Shown: one piece after another, positions 22,101 to 34,000 of the stretch
Layout: the number at the start of each line of letters is the position of its first letter
Position numbering within the stretch: the first letter of the stretch is position 1
From: Mytilus trossulus
Lineage: Eukaryota; Mollusca; Bivalvia; Mytilida; Mytilidae
Length of the DNA: 64,000 bases
Reading direction: 5' to 3'
Assembly: GCF_036588685.1 (NCBI RefSeq)
Contig: NC_086376.1
Coordinates: forward strand, 27,813,930-27,877,929
Program-made: the position numbers and the translations under genes
The notes under the pieces: model-generated
Database searches by the model: none
What the model was told of the DNA's origin: nothing
What the model saw: the letters and a program-made list of their open reading frames with translations, nothing else

Positions 22101-23852
22101 CGTGCTTCAGACAATTCAGATAATGATTTTATACCCCCATTGAATTGACAAAAAAGTGTTTAATTCATAAGTAATATTTATCTTGTATCTTATTGTAGGC
22201 ACCAATAGAAATGAGGGATGAATGGTGGGCCCAGTTGTTAATGACAGGACATTCTTCATCAAGACGCAAAAACTTGTTGCGGTTCTTTCAAAAAAAGGAA
22301 AATGCAATGTTAGTAAGAGCGAAGAAGAAAGTGGAAAATGAGAAAAAGATGGAGATACATGAAGCAGGAAAAAAAGAAATGATGGGAGATCTATTGTATA
22401 ATCCAATTAAGAGAAATACCATTCATTTAAAGATCTTAAGGCAAACTATGGTTCATCAAACTGATTCTAAACTAGCACAATCTATGATATTTGGTAGACC
22501 ATTCGTTGTTGATATGAGCTATGAACCATTCATGGGAATTAAAGAGAAGAACAGTTGTGTGGATCAATTACTTAACGGTTATGGTGCCAATAGATCAAGA
22601 AATGAACCAAATGATCTCATATTTACCAACTGGATTCATGATAGCTTTATCTTTAAAAAGCTCAACTTTATTCAAAAAGAGCGGTCAGCTTATCCTACCT
22701 TAATGATGAAATGTACTGAGCAGAGTTATGTGGACTTATTCCCTAAGGAAAGACTGGTATACTTGTCACCACATTCACCTTTTGAATTAACACACGATGA
22801 CCCAGACAACATCTACATAATGGGAGGATACGTTGACTTGGGTGGTGGCAAGCAAGGACAAAAACCAGTCTCCTATGCTAAAGCTAAGCAAGAAAAAATA
22901 AGAAGTTGCAGACTCCCTTTAGATAAATATTGTGTGTAAGTTTAAGTAACTCATTGAACTAGAATTTTATATTTGTTCTTCATATTCAATTTTCTTTTTA
23001 AGTTTTGGTGGTCATTTAAGAAACTCATACAAAAGTTATGTTACTTATAACTTAAGTAAGAATTTAATACAAGTTTCTCCTTCTTTGAATTTCTCTTAAT
23101 TGCATTTCTCTAATAGACTGATGAATTAATGTGAATATAATCCAGGTAATCATGTAAGAGAGTCACACTCACTTTTTGATAAAAATCTGCTGAACAAAAC
23201 ACAACAAAAATCAAATATGATTAGTATTTTCCATGTAAGTTAATATCATAGTAAAATTGAGAATGGAGCACTGCTAGCTCCAATATGGATCTTCTAGTTC
23301 ACAGTTAGAAAATTCTGTACCCCAGAGGCAGCCTCAGCTGGCCTCTTATAAACAAAAATATATACTAGCAGTAGTTCATAGAAAATGGAAGTCACACTAA
23401 ACTCCAAATCATATAAATGAACTAAATTAAAAAAAAAATCACAGGACTGAAATTGGTCGGAGGTTCCTGATGCAAAAATGTAGTGGAGTTTAACATATGT
23501 GCTGTGATATTTTAACACTCCATTTAAACCTCTAGCCAATAAAGAATTTATGTCTTTTTTTGCTTATTTATAGATGGGGGACAGGAGTAAAGACTCAACC
23601 CTCCCTCTAAACCTCTAGCCAATGTAGAATTTATGTATTTTTCTGCTTATTTGTAGATGGGGGACAGGAGTAAAGTCCTTGACCTTGAACCAAGTGATGA
23701 ATATTATGTATGAATTTATTGATACAAAAGACTGGAGCAAAGCATTTGAGCATGTGCCACGCAGGAAGTTACAGAGAGATGCAGATTTACGGGAACATTT
23801 ATACAAAAGGCAGATGAAAATGAATCGTGTCAACAGACGCCAATTCTTATGA
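18877..23852 (+). CDS. TRMT10C: tRNA methyltransferase 10 homologue C (mitochondrial RNase P subunit MRPP1)
   Basis: Three coding exons: 18877-19191, 22199-22935 and 23657-23852. They join in frame to 415 codons (human protein about 400). TRMT10C, with an SDR5C1 dehydrogenase, methylates N1 of purine 9 in mitochondrial tRNAs and also forms the RNase P platform for the PRORP nuclease, in the mitochondrial matrix. The first ~25 residues are rich in Arg with few acidic residues, as in a mitochondrial import signal. Residues ~100-190 are highly charged and helical, like the family's N-terminal adaptor. The TRM10-type SPOUT domain follows, with PFVVDMSYE (~206-214), VDLFPKERLVYLSPHSP (~283-299), IYIMGGYVD (~310-318) and LPLDKY (~344-349), all close to TRMT10C landmarks. 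The C-terminal VPRRK also matches, with about 20 basic residues added after it. The ATG at 18877 was chosen over 18838 because an acceptor-like TTTTAG lies between them. The match is to TRMT10C rather than TRMT10A or B. Confidence 0.9.
19580..20540. repeat. Minisatellite in TRMT10C intron 1, 69-bp unit of two ~34-bp halves
   Basis: AATACTGGTTTCATTG recurs at 19801, 19870 and 19939, exactly 69 bp apart. Each unit has two related halves built on ACAGGTTTTCATGTTATCCA and TACTGGTTTCATTGTTA. Degenerate copies continue on both sides, with CAGGTTT...ATGTTACCCAG phrases through about 20540. The 160-residue frame at 20410-20892 partly arises from it. Confidence 0.9.
20541..22198. other. Rest of TRMT10C intron 1
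   Basis: It contains two SINE-like heads (21060-21125 and 21388-21450). The segments GGCCGATTAACCAGTTAACC (20989) and TGGTTAACCGGTTAGC (21926) are related GGTTAACC-rich pieces, possibly ends of a ~950-bp element. No coding exon is needed in this interval to keep the frame. Confidence 0.5.
21388..21450 (+). repeat. SINE-like repeat, head fragment
   Basis: AAGAAGATGTGGTATGATTG is followed by GAGACAATTCTCCACAAGAG and ACCAAAATGACACAGAAC. The copy stops there. A more decayed head lies at 21060-21125. Confidence 0.7.
22199..22935 (+). CDS. TRMT10C: TRMT10C coding exon 2
   Basis: The acceptor is TATTGTAG. The exon covers codons 106-350 plus two bases and ends at TGTGT before the donor GTAAGT. It holds the charged helical linker and most of the SPOUT methyltransferase domain. 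Reading on past the donor meets a stop at once (22937), which supports the splice. Confidence 0.9.
23242..23608 (+). repeat. Dispersed repeat, 'AAAATTGAGAATGGA' family, copy in TRMT10C intron 2
   Basis: Phrases in order: AAAATTGAGAATGGAG, CAGCCTCAGCTGGCC, TATATACTAGCAGTAG, CACACTAAACTCCAAAT, GGTCGGAGGTTCCTGATGC, and CTCTAGCCAAT. The same order occurs at 33297-34110 and partly at 41374. The copy is diverged and rearranged at its 3' side. Confidence 0.6.
23526..23675 (+). repeat. 83-bp tandem duplication across the TRMT10C exon 3 acceptor
   Basis: The stretch starting AAACCTCTAGCCAAT at 23526 recurs at 23609. Both copies hold a pyrimidine-rich tract, an acceptor (TTTATAG at 23573, TTTGTAG at 23656) and the same 19 bases ATGGGGGACAGGAGTAAAG. 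Only the second leads into the open exon. Use of the first would add ACTCAACCC and a stop soon after. Confidence 0.9.
23657..23852 (+). CDS. TRMT10C: TRMT10C coding exon 3
   Basis: Codons 351-415 and the stop TGA at 23850-23852. The codon split across the intron becomes GTA. It encodes SLTLNQVMNIM...DWSKAFEHVPRRK, matching the end of the TRM10C family, then a basic tail. Confidence 0.88.
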
Positions 23853-24050
23853 ACCAAAATGGTAGATTATAATAAGATAACATGAACGTTGATAGATGAT
23901 GAGATACTGATCAAACTTTGCATGTTTTGTATGATAAGTGGTTTCTTATAACCATCAAATGAACTCCTTTTAAATATAATTTAAATACTTGTTTAATTGG
24001 CATGCTTGTTTACTGTTTTCAAATGTGAGTGTTTTTAAAAAAAAATTTCT

Positions 24051-24056
24051 AATAAA
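24051..24056 (+). promoter_or_regulatory. Candidate poly(A) signal for TRMT10C
   Basis: AATAAA lies about 200 bases after the stop codon, within an A/T-rich 3' flank. Usage is inferred from position only. Confidence 0.5.
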
Positions 24057-24122
24057 ATCATTTAAGCAGACATGTAAAGCATTTGTTATTAAATAATATT
24101 TCTAGTCATTTTGTCGTTAATT

Positions 24123-24612
24123 ATACCCCCGCTTTAAAAAAGGGGGGGTATACTGTTTTACCTCTGTTTGTCCTTCTGTCAGTCCGTCAGTCAGTCCGTC
24201 CGTCACATGAATATTTTTCATCGCATTTTTCTCAGGAACTACAATACAAGGATTTCTGAAATTTAGTTTCAGGGTTTATCTAAGTCAGCTATACCGTGTG
24301 ATGCGTTTTCAGATTGATCACTTGACAACTTCCTGTTTACCGAACACTTGTATAATTTTACACATGATAGCCAAGATGAAAATTTTTGTCACATTTTTCT
24401 CAGGAACTACAATACAAGGTCAAGAATTTCTGAAATTTGGTTTCAGTATTTATATAACTTATAAGTCAGCTATACCGTGTGATGCGTTTTCAGATTCATC
24501 ACTCGACAACTTCCTGTTTACCGAACACTTGCATATTTTTACACTATTGATATTATCCACTTGCGGCGGGGTATCATCAGTAAGCAGTAGCTTGCAGTTT
24601 CACTTGTTTTAA
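24123..24612 (+). mobile_element. Dispersed repeat, 'TATACCCCCGCTTTAAAAAA' family
   Basis: The 5' end folds: TATACCCCC, loop, GGGGGGGTATA. Two direct copies of a ~185-bp unit follow (phrases TTTCTCAGGAACTACAATAC, and ATACCGTGTGATGCGTTTTC at 24291 and 24474). The end holds GCGGGGTATCATCAG, inverse to the 5' end, and a short stem AAGCAGTAGCTT. The layout is like the AGCTCACCTGG family. The family is known to me as common in bivalves. No coding capacity. Confidence 0.6.
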
Positions 24613-25432
24613 TTATTTTAAGAACAGAAATAGGATAAACAATAGTAAATGTACATCAGACAATTATAATGTGAAAGATACCAGGCAAACTTTTTTGTAT
24701 GGCAGACACACATTTTGTCTACAAAAGACTCATCATTGACACTGAATCAAAACATTTAAAGGACAAAGTACTATGTTGAAGTGCATAAGGGAACAAAAAG
24801 TCCAAAAGATTTTGCAGAATTCAATTAAGGTTATCTAATCCTGGCCAAGGTAGAGTTATTTCCCTTAGTAATTTCAATTTGATTTTTTTTTTTATTTCAG
24901 TTAAAAAAAATCATGTTTTCTTCTTTCCTTGAACATCTTCTGACTACTAGAGTATTTAATTGTCTGGGATTTTGGAAAGATTTGAAGAGGAAATGATGAT
25001 GAACATCATATATAACTTAAGTAGCAATATTGATTTTCTGTTGGGATAAAATTTTGACTGTTTTTTTTTCATGGAAACATCAGGTTATATTATTGGAGAA
25101 GTACACTGGGTGTGTGGCTGCCAACAATTTCCATGCAATAGCTAATGAACTGTACATTTTATTCTTTCAACAAATACTAATTGGTTGTTACTGATGACAA
25201 ATTGGTAGTCAAGCTCTATATTGACAATGTTCACTTTAATCTTCAAAGTTATGATAATTGACAGAATGGAAAATGACATATTATGTCATTTCATGCAATG
25301 AATTTTAACATTTCAACCAATGACTTTCAAATTTTAATGTTGTAAATATTGACAAAAATGGAGTTCCAAGTTACATGCAGGAGTGTTGGTCATTGATAGA
25401 ATAAAATCTGGCACTCTTTTCCATAAAATTAA
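24613..25432. other. Intergenic, no gene seen
   Basis: No open frame of note. AT-rich with no family recognised. Confidence 0.45.
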
Positions 25433-26279
25433 TTTGTAAAGGTTCCGCTGAACCCAGTATCTCGCCTACTTTTACTGTTAATCACAGGCTCAACAGAAAT
25501 GAGGAAAACAAATAATGAAAATATTCCTTTCAATACTATCTTTTGATTGTAAGAAGCTTCTGTCCAAGTTTGGTAAAAATCCAGGATAATTTATGAATCT
25601 AATAAATGTTTTAAAAACTTTAACTGTAGACTGTATGTAATGTTTACTGGGAGAAAAACTAAGTCCGTTTATAAGTAAAATACAGTAAAACAGGTTCAAA
25701 ATTTTTACCAAATTTTCTTCTACATACTAGCTTTTGATCATAAACAAGCTTCTGTCCATGTTTGGTACAAATCCAGGATAGTTTAAGAAAGTTTTTAAAA
25801 TTTTAAAAACTTTTAACAAGAGTGAACGTAATGTTTCCTGGCAGAAAAACTAATTCAGTTTATAAGTAAAATACCCAAAAAATTATTTTGTTTTACTAAA
25901 TTGACTTCCGGATACTATCTTATCATCATAAACAAGCTTCTGTCCATGTTTGGTACAAATCCAGGATAGTTTAAGGATGTTATTAAAATTTTAAAAACTT
26001 TAACCAGAGTGAGTGTAATGTTTCCTGGCAGAAAAACTAATTCAGTTTATAAGTAAAATATGGAAAAAATGATTTTTCCCCAAAATTTACTTCTGAATAC
26101 TATATCATGATCATATACAAGCTTCTGTCCAAATTTGGTAGAAATCCAGGATAGTTTTAAGAAAGTTATTAAATTATCAAAACTTCAACCACAGAGTTAA
26201 TATTTGTGGAAGCCTACGCCAACAACGGAATGTAGGATAGCTTATGTCTCACTTTTTCACCAAAAGTCGAAGGCTCGAA
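25433..26279 (+). mobile_element. Dispersed repeat, 'GGTTCCGCGGAACC' family, copy 1
   Basis: It begins TTTGTAAAGGTTCCGCTGAACCC and ends AAAAGTCGAAGGCTCGA. Inside are four copies of a ~185-bp unit with phrases CAAGCTTCTGTCCA, GTTTGGTACAAATCCAGGAT and GGCAGAAAAACTAATTCAG. The terminal stems are partly decayed relative to copy 2 at 37186. No coding capacity. Confidence 0.65.
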
Positions 26280-26379
26280 AATAATAACTTATGAACCATT
26301 CAACCCATGCCTTTCAAATTTTTATATATTGTTTCTGCAGAAAAAAAGGTCTTGTCTGTTTTATTTATCATTGAAATGT

Positions 26380-28620
26380 AATATAAAGGTTTTACTACAG
26401 ATCTGATAAACTTAACATTATAAATGGTGAACCATACCCCACATTTAAACATATACACCAGATATAGTGGTCCTATCCCTTAAAGTACACTGAGTAACAG
26501 AATGAACCACAAAATCTCAACATTGGTTAGGTCAAGGTCATATAAATCTTAACCAGGCAGACATGTATAGCTAACAATCATTCCATTCACCTGACACCAA
26601 ATACAGTTGACCTATAGCTTATAGTATCTGATAAATTGAAATAACTTTTAAAATTTATTATTGACCAATAAACCATAAGAATGAGGTCAAGGTCATATGA
26701 ACAATCATTCCATACACAAATATAATTGACCTATATATTATGCTTATGATCTATGGTTCACTGAAGGAGGAGTTTTCTTGAAACCATTAGCACCTTTTAT
26801 ACACTCCAAAAATTACAAATTTCAAAAAATCTTATAAAAGCACCTTATGTATTTATAAAACAATAGAATGACCACAAGCCCACCCACAATATATTTTTTT
26901 CAAACAGCCAGTAATGTCAAAGTTTCCTAGTATTCAAACTGTTGGAGGTGTTGTCCAGAAACATGATGCACCTCTTATGCAAGTAATACTCCATAAAATG
27001 ACAGTTTAACTTTCTTACAAGGGAGAAAATATAAATAACAAGAGTGATCACCCTTTAATGTCTCTCCTGCTTTACTTAACATTGATTTAATGTTCGAAGT
27101 CATAAAGATAAAGGTTGAACTGAAAGCATCACAGAAACACAGGTCAGATAAATGCTGTCAGATAGACATTACAATTTTTTTAAACACAAAATACAGTTTA
27201 CCCATAATTTATGATAAATGAAAAATAGACCATATTAGATAAAAATTAAATGATTTGCCAATAAAACGTACCATCAACCAATGAACCACAAAAATGAGGT
27301 CAAGGTTAGATGCTATCTGCCAGACAGGCATGTACACCTAATATAGTCGACCTATTGCTTATATAATAGGAATAAATAAAGAATAAAAACATATTGTATA
27401 TATTTTATTTTAAGAATAAAGATCATTCACTGAATTTCTCTTCTTTATAGATTAAAAATAATAATAATCTAACAAATGAAACTTTCTTTAATAAAATAAG
27501 TATCATACATCAACATAATTACTTGCAATTTAAAAGATGCATTTCAGTAAATACTGACAATGCAATTTCCCATAGGAGCTCCTTTTACGGCTAAAACTGT
27601 ACCACTTTTACTATGAAGTTTTGAAAAAAATCTTATCCTGGAATTAAAGCTCATATACATGATACACACCACAATTTTTTTCAAAGGTCAAAATATAGGG
27701 CTGTGTGGCATATTTTCAACTTTTATATGCATTGAACTTCTCAGAGTTTAAACTAACACTAATTTTCTGAACTACCCCTACCTCAAATGAAAGGTTACCA
27801 CAGATCTTAATGTAAACAATATGCACATGTTTACATACTGGTAACATTCCCAATTTATGTCTCTGTGAGATGGAACACAGAGAGCATAACTGGGAACCAG
27901 TATGTAAACAAAATTAATTTTCTATGAATATTCAAGATCTCCCCAAAAGAGGCATGTTTTGAGAAACAGCTGTATTTACAAAATGCAACCTAAAGGCATT
28001 TCAAAGGAGCAAAATGTTAACTCTGGAGAGTTTTTAAGATGAAAGATTTTACCATGTATCACCCAAACTTGAATGAACACTGTAAATAAGGCCATAATCA
28101 GATGCACCCTGCCAGACACACTTGCACACTTAACAATCATTCAATGCACCAAATGATAGAATCTCAACAAACAAACCTAACCATGAAAACTTAACATTGA
28201 ACAATGAACCATCAAACTGAGGTCAAGGTCAGGTGATTCTAACATAAATCCATACACCAAATAAAGTTAATATACCTACAATTTAATAACAACTAAAATA
28301 TGGATGCAACAATGATAACCTTACATTGACAATATGGCCATGAACCATGGAAATGGGGCAAGGTAAAATTAACTATTTGGGATGGAAATGAGGTAAAGCA
28401 AAATGAACTATTTGGGATGGAAATGAGGTCAAGGCAAAATGAACAATTTGGGATAAAAATTGGGTCAAGGCAAAATGAACTATGAAGGATGGAAACGAAC
28501 ACCTTACACCAAATAAATTGACTCTTTGCTTGCCTTTACAAAACATTGAAATACTATTTTTTAATGTTGATCACTGATCCAGGAAATAAGGTTCAGGTAA
28601 TGTAAATCCTGTATGACAGA
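26380..28620. repeat. Dispersed repeats with 'ATGAGGTCAAGGTCA' phrases
   Basis: The phrases AATGAGGTCAAGGTCA and CCAAATATAGTTGACCTAT recur irregularly (about 26530-26740, 27290-27360, 28140-28500), as in a repeat family with long internal units. A separate dispersed repeat at 27536-27994 interrupts it. Tandem phrases GGGATGGAAATGAGGT and CAAAATGAAC lie at 28360-28490. Confidence 0.5.
27536..27994 (+). repeat. Dispersed repeat, sense copy of an inverted pair
   Basis: This segment, starting GATGCATTTCAGTAAATA and passing through CCCATAGGAGCTCCTTTTAC, is present in reverse complement at 58524-58990. By eye identity is around 90 percent over ~460 bp. The family is unknown. The two copies flank the RGP1 gene. 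Confidence 0.85.
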
Positions 28621-28957
28621 TACATAGACCCTGTAAATATTCAATAAACAAAATGTTGTAGTCCTTTTTATCATTATTTATTTTATTTATTGCATAATTT
28701 GTCATAATTTATGACAGTTTTCTGAAAATTTCAGTTGCACTGATCCTTCACCACAAAAAAGTTTTGTTGAAATATTCTTTATATAACATATTCTTTACTT
28801 TTTAACCAATATTTCAATGAGTGAAGGCCTAGGTGGCTCCACAAATCAAAGCATGATAATGGTAAAATAAAAGGTGACAAATTTTTTTTTTCTATTTAAG
28901 GCTTATAGATCTATAGATGTGAAGCCAAAATACAATTTTCCTTATTACAGTATAAAA

Positions 28958-30121
28958 ACCAGATGCTCTGCAGGGCATAGCTTTATAGGACTGCAGTGGT
29001 CAAACCCTGAACAGTTGGGGCAATTATTGACACAACATTCTAGCTTGATACAGCTCTGAATTTGGATTGTGATTAAGTGGTTGACACATCATATGTTTTT
29101 AACACAGAATGAATGTGGTCTAATGCACTTAAATATTTTTGCTATTCACTATGCTGTTGCATAATCCCCTCAAAACAAAATATTTGTAGAAAAAATCTTT
29201 TTAATATCTGAAATTTGAAATGAGAAAAAGTTTACTATCCTACCCCTTCCCCCCTCCCACATTTTTTTCTCACCTCCTTCGATTCCTTATTAAAAGAATA
29301 TTCAAATTCAAATTTCTAATGGAGTTGGCAACAATAACTATTCATTTAGATACATCATAAAATATTAAAATATAAAATGACATACAGTCATAGTTAAAAT
29401 TAATATTAATGAACAGTAACTTCTAAAAATAAATTTACAGCTACACATTTCAAGACAATCATCATTTCTTGAACCATAATTTTTAAGCAGTGTAAGGGAG
29501 GTAATCAAGTAATCAAACATACATATAAGTGTTGTTTAAATTTTAATTGGATTTCCTTCCCTTCACTGCTTTTAAATTTTCTAAATTGTCTGTAAACAGA
29601 AAAACCCTTGTTTTCCCCCTTTTTTGTCCCTAGTTGCTTGATAATTTGAACCATAACCCCTACCCCATAACCATTGCTTTGAAGTATGGAAACTTGTGGT
29701 ATATATTCAGAGATTTATACACTTAAACACAAGTTATTGACTAAAAAATAAAAAAAATGCATATTTTGGCCCCCTTTTTTGCCCAAATTCCTACACATTA
29801 GGGACCATAACCCCAAAATCAATCCAGACCTCCTACCTGTGGTATTAAACATTGATGGTACAATTTCAGAGTAATTGAAATGCTTATACACAAGTTGATA
29901 TCCTGAAAGTAGAAAAAGGCTTGTTTTGGGCCCCTAATTCCAACACAGTAGGGATCATCATCCCCAAAATCAATACCTACCTTCCTTTTGAGGTATTAAA
30001 CCTTTTTATAAAATTTCATAGTGATCCATTCATTTAAACTAAAGTTTTGTCTGGAACCAAATGTGTCTTCTGACGATGACAGAGACAACGACATCATACA
30101 ATATTTTTGCAGTCGTATAAT
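28958..30121 (+). mobile_element. Dispersed repeat, 'ATCAGATGCTC..GCAGGGC' family, copy 1
   Basis: It begins CCAGATGCTCTGCAGGGCAT and TTTATAGGACTGCAG, and ends TTTTTGCAGTCGTATAA, an inverse of the TTTATA..GACTGCA near the start. Phrases TTGATACAGCTCTGAATT and GGGACCATAACCCC match copy 2 at 36591. No coding capacity. Confidence 0.6.
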
Positions 30122-30601
30122 AATAGACTTAGCAATACATGCACATAAAATTTACTCAAACAATAAAAGTTAAAATATGTGCATATACAGGGCTGTATAT
30201 TGGGTTTTCTTGCTGTACTCCTTTGAGGTATTTGAGGTGTTAATTTTAAAATTAATATTGAGAAATATAGCGCTGCTTTGCTTAAATATGTATAGCGTTT
30301 TTTTTAAATAATAAATTTTGAAGTAACATAAAATTACAGAGTCTAAAATGTGTAGAAAACAACCTTTCATAGTTGAATACAACTTTTGTTCTAAAAAAAT
30401 ACATTTGTATTACATGTATTATGTATTTAAACACAAAACATCCACATAAATTTAAAATTGTGTATTGAATGACAGTAAAATTAACCATATTTATACATGT
30501 GTCCATCAAAATCATGTCCCCTTTCCACAGATGTAAAACTAAAATGAAAGATGTATTGATATGTATTTGACTGTACATTTATATTACATTTTTCACACAG
30601 G

Positions 30602-30720
30602 AGATATAAGTAGATGTTGTATGAGTGCCTATGAGACAACTCTCCATTCAAGTCACACTTTGTAAAAGTACACCATATTATAATATGTCAAAGTACAGTC
30701 TTCAACATGGAGCCACATAC
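30602..30720 (+). repeat. SINE-like repeat, partial copy
   Basis: It shows TAGATGTTGTATGAGTGCC, GAGACAACTCTCCATTCAAG, AAAGTACAGTCTTCAACATG and GGAGCC in family order. The copy stops at GGAGCCACA. It lies just downstream of the RGP1 stop codon and may fall within its 3' untranslated region. Confidence 0.7.
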
Positions 30721-30855
30721 ACATATTTGTTCTTTTTATATCATACTGCACATATTTCTTTGTTTACTGAATACATTATGGCAAAATGCTTGTAGTGAAA
30801 TATTTTCTACTAAATGAATCTTTTGACAAAGAAACATAATCTATACATATATAAC

Positions 30856-31079
30856 TTATATTTGTACACATGACCCACTTTTTAACATTGTTACACATGA
30901 TGCATGTATTGGACTTGTGGGATAAATTTTGATGGGCAAGTCCCACACCATTGTTTCTACATTAATAGTAGCAGGTCCTCTCCAGCTGGCTGAATCATCC
31001 ATATTTGTTGGTCTTTCTGATTCAGAAATTGGGTCACTTGAAGTCACAAACTCAAAATGTAGTCTCCATCTCAAACAAA
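30856..31079 (-). CDS. RGP1: RGP1 coding exon 8 (last)
   Basis: The acceptor is ATTACAG. The exon encodes residues 311-384 and ends with TAA at 30858-30856. It carries LRWRLHFEFVTS and WDLPIKIYPTSP, both strongly conserved in RGP1. Confidence 0.92.
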
Positions 31080-34000
31080 CTGTAATAGTAACAATAAATG
31101 TTATTATAGACAAATACAAAAGGCAATATTTTGATGATACACTTAAAAGGAGATGATATAAACAAAATCCACGATAAACCTTACTACACAATATCTCTGA
31201 ACAGTTTAGAATATATTTGCATGATCAATACATGATTAAATAAATTTACAGAAAAACAAGAATGTGTCCCCATGCCAGTACACTATCATTTTCTATGTTC
31301 AGTGGACCGTGAAATTGGGGTCAGAACTCTAATTTGACACTAAAATTAGAAAGATCATATCATAAGGAACATATATACTAAGATTCAGGTTGATTGGACT
31401 TCAACTTCATCAAATACTACCTGGACCAAAAACTTTAACCTGAAACTAGACAGACAAACAGACGCACAGACCAGAAAACAGAATGCCCCTCTTCTATTGT
31501 AGGTGGGGTATAAAACATTCTGGTACTTATCAACATGCAACTATCAATCAAAGATCTTTGCAGTCCTAGAGGAGAAAGGTTGCTTTTTGTTATATAGATA
31601 TCAATATTATTCCTTTTGAATATTGAAGAATATTTTTCATTTTGTTTAAAATGTTTATCGTAGTAGATAAATTTCCAAACATTCTGTCAGTTTTTTTCCC
31701 TCAAAAGAAGTGTAACCTCTTTTTTTTGCATTTTTATAAAGAAATAGCAGTGTAAAAGTGACATACAAATAAATCTTATCATTCTTCACTTGTTCAAATG
31801 TAACAAAATATTTAGAAATTTATATCATTAATACAGCATATGGTTGTGTTGGTATATCATTTCAGCCGGCATATTTTTGGATTTGTTTAAACAGGGAACA
31901 ATGATGTGCTTGGTTTATTTAAATTAGTTTTAAATGTTTAATTCTAAATCTATTATAAAGCATTAATTAGCTGTATTTTGAAATTCAATATTGGTACATT
32001 AATATGAGTATAAGTTTGTTCTAACCTATATCTGTTATGAAGCATGGAGTAGCTGTCAGTGGTATAGGTATATTAACATGAGTTTTATCTGTATGAAGGC
32101 ACATTTCCTGATGTTTGACATAAGACGTCACAGCTGTTCCTTGACCAGGCTTCTTTCTACATTCTTCTGAGATTTGCTCCTCACTTTGTAATGTTACAGA
32201 ATACTGAAAAATTAAAGTAGAAAATATTTGAGCCAATGAACTTATTAAGATATTTGTTGTTACCAAATAGTTCAATGAACAAGCAGAAATAAGAATGTGT
32301 CCATAGTACACATGACACACTCTCACTATATATCTACCATTTTCTACGTTCAGTGGACCATGAAATAGGGTCAAAACTCTAATTTGGCATACAAATTAGA
32401 AAGATCATATTGTAGGGAACTTGCGTAAAAAGTTTCAAGTTGATTGGACTTCAACTTCATCAAAAACTACTAACCGGAAGATGGACAGACAGTAGAATGA
32501 ACAGATGGTTGAATGAACAGATGGTTGAATAAACAGATGGTTGAATGAACAGATGGTCGAATGAACAGATGGTTGAATGAACAGATGCACAATCCAAAAA
32601 AAAACCCAACATGGTGCCCTTAGGTGGGGAATTAATTTGTAGAAGACCCCCATTAACTAAACTGATCAAATATTAAAATAGCAGGAGCAGATTTTGATGG
32701 AAGAAGTACATCGATTGTTAAAATTTAAATAAGACTAAAAAAGTTGTCATTTTGTGGCATTTAATAATATCACAAAATAGATTTATCATATGAATGAAAA
32801 AAGATATGAGACATACAGCACAATACAGCAGACCAATAAAAATCATTGTTTAAAGATGAGAGATATAATAGTCTTATGTTTTAACAATATGGCATGCTCC
32901 CACTAACATTTATCTGTGATATTGATTTTTGAAATAAACAAACTGTATTCCTGATACATGTATTAAAACATAAATATTTTTCAGTTTTATGATGTTTTAA
33001 TACAAAGCATTTTTTCACTTATTTCACACAAGTCAGTTATTTTTAGGATTTGAAAGTCCTGTTCTATTTTGACAACTGTCAAACTTTTAACATAAGTAAA
33101 GATATAAACATGTAATCATGATTTTGTACAGGGGGGCACACTGGCCTATTGCAAAGCACATAAAAAACACATGTTTCACTTGTGAACATTTCTTTTTTCT
33201 GGATAATTAAACTTGAATGTGAACACAGGTAAAAATTGTTTATAAAAGTAATCATTAGCCTACAAGAATATTCTCTGGGGACATTTAATAATTATGAGTA
33301 AAATTGTGAATGGAAATAGGGAATGTGTCAAAGAGACGACAACCCAACAATAGAAAAGACAACAGCAGAAGGTCACCAACAGGTCTTCAATGTAGCTAGA
33401 AATTCCCACACCCGGAAGCGTCCTTCAGCTGGCCCCTAAACAAATATATACTAGTTCAGTGATAATGAACGCCATACTAAACTCCAAATTGTACACAAGA
33501 AACTAAAATTAAAAATAATACAAGACTAACAAAGGCCAGAGGATCCTGACTTGGGACAGGTGCAAGAATGTGGCGGGGTTAAATATGTTTATGAAATCTC
33601 AACCCTCCCCTATACCTCTAGCCAATGTAGAAAAGTAAACGCATAACAATACACACATTAAAATTCAGTTCAAGAGAAGTCTGAGTCTGATGTCAGAAGA
33701 TGTAACCAAAGAAAATAAACAAAATGACAATAATACATAAATAACAACAGACTACTAGCAGTTAACTGAAATGCCAGCTCCAGACTTCAATTAAACTGAT
33801 TGAAAGATTATGATTTAATCATATGAATATCAGACACAATCCTTCCCGTTAGGGGTTAAGTATCATACTATCATAACATATATGAGAAGAACATAACCCG
33901 TGTCATGCCAACAACTGTTTTTTTAATAAATGTGTTTAGTTCCGATGCAAAGACCCTATAACTGAATCAATACTAACGGCAAAATATACAATCTTTAATG

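Noticed and set aside
22116-22406. A 96-codon minus-strand frame opposite TRMT10C exon 2
   Set aside because: It is the shadow of the conserved plus-strand exon.
32435-32669. Two overlapping minus-strand frames with repeated VHSTICSF
   Set aside because: They arise from the 16-bp tandem repeat inside a dispersed repeat in an RGP1 intron.
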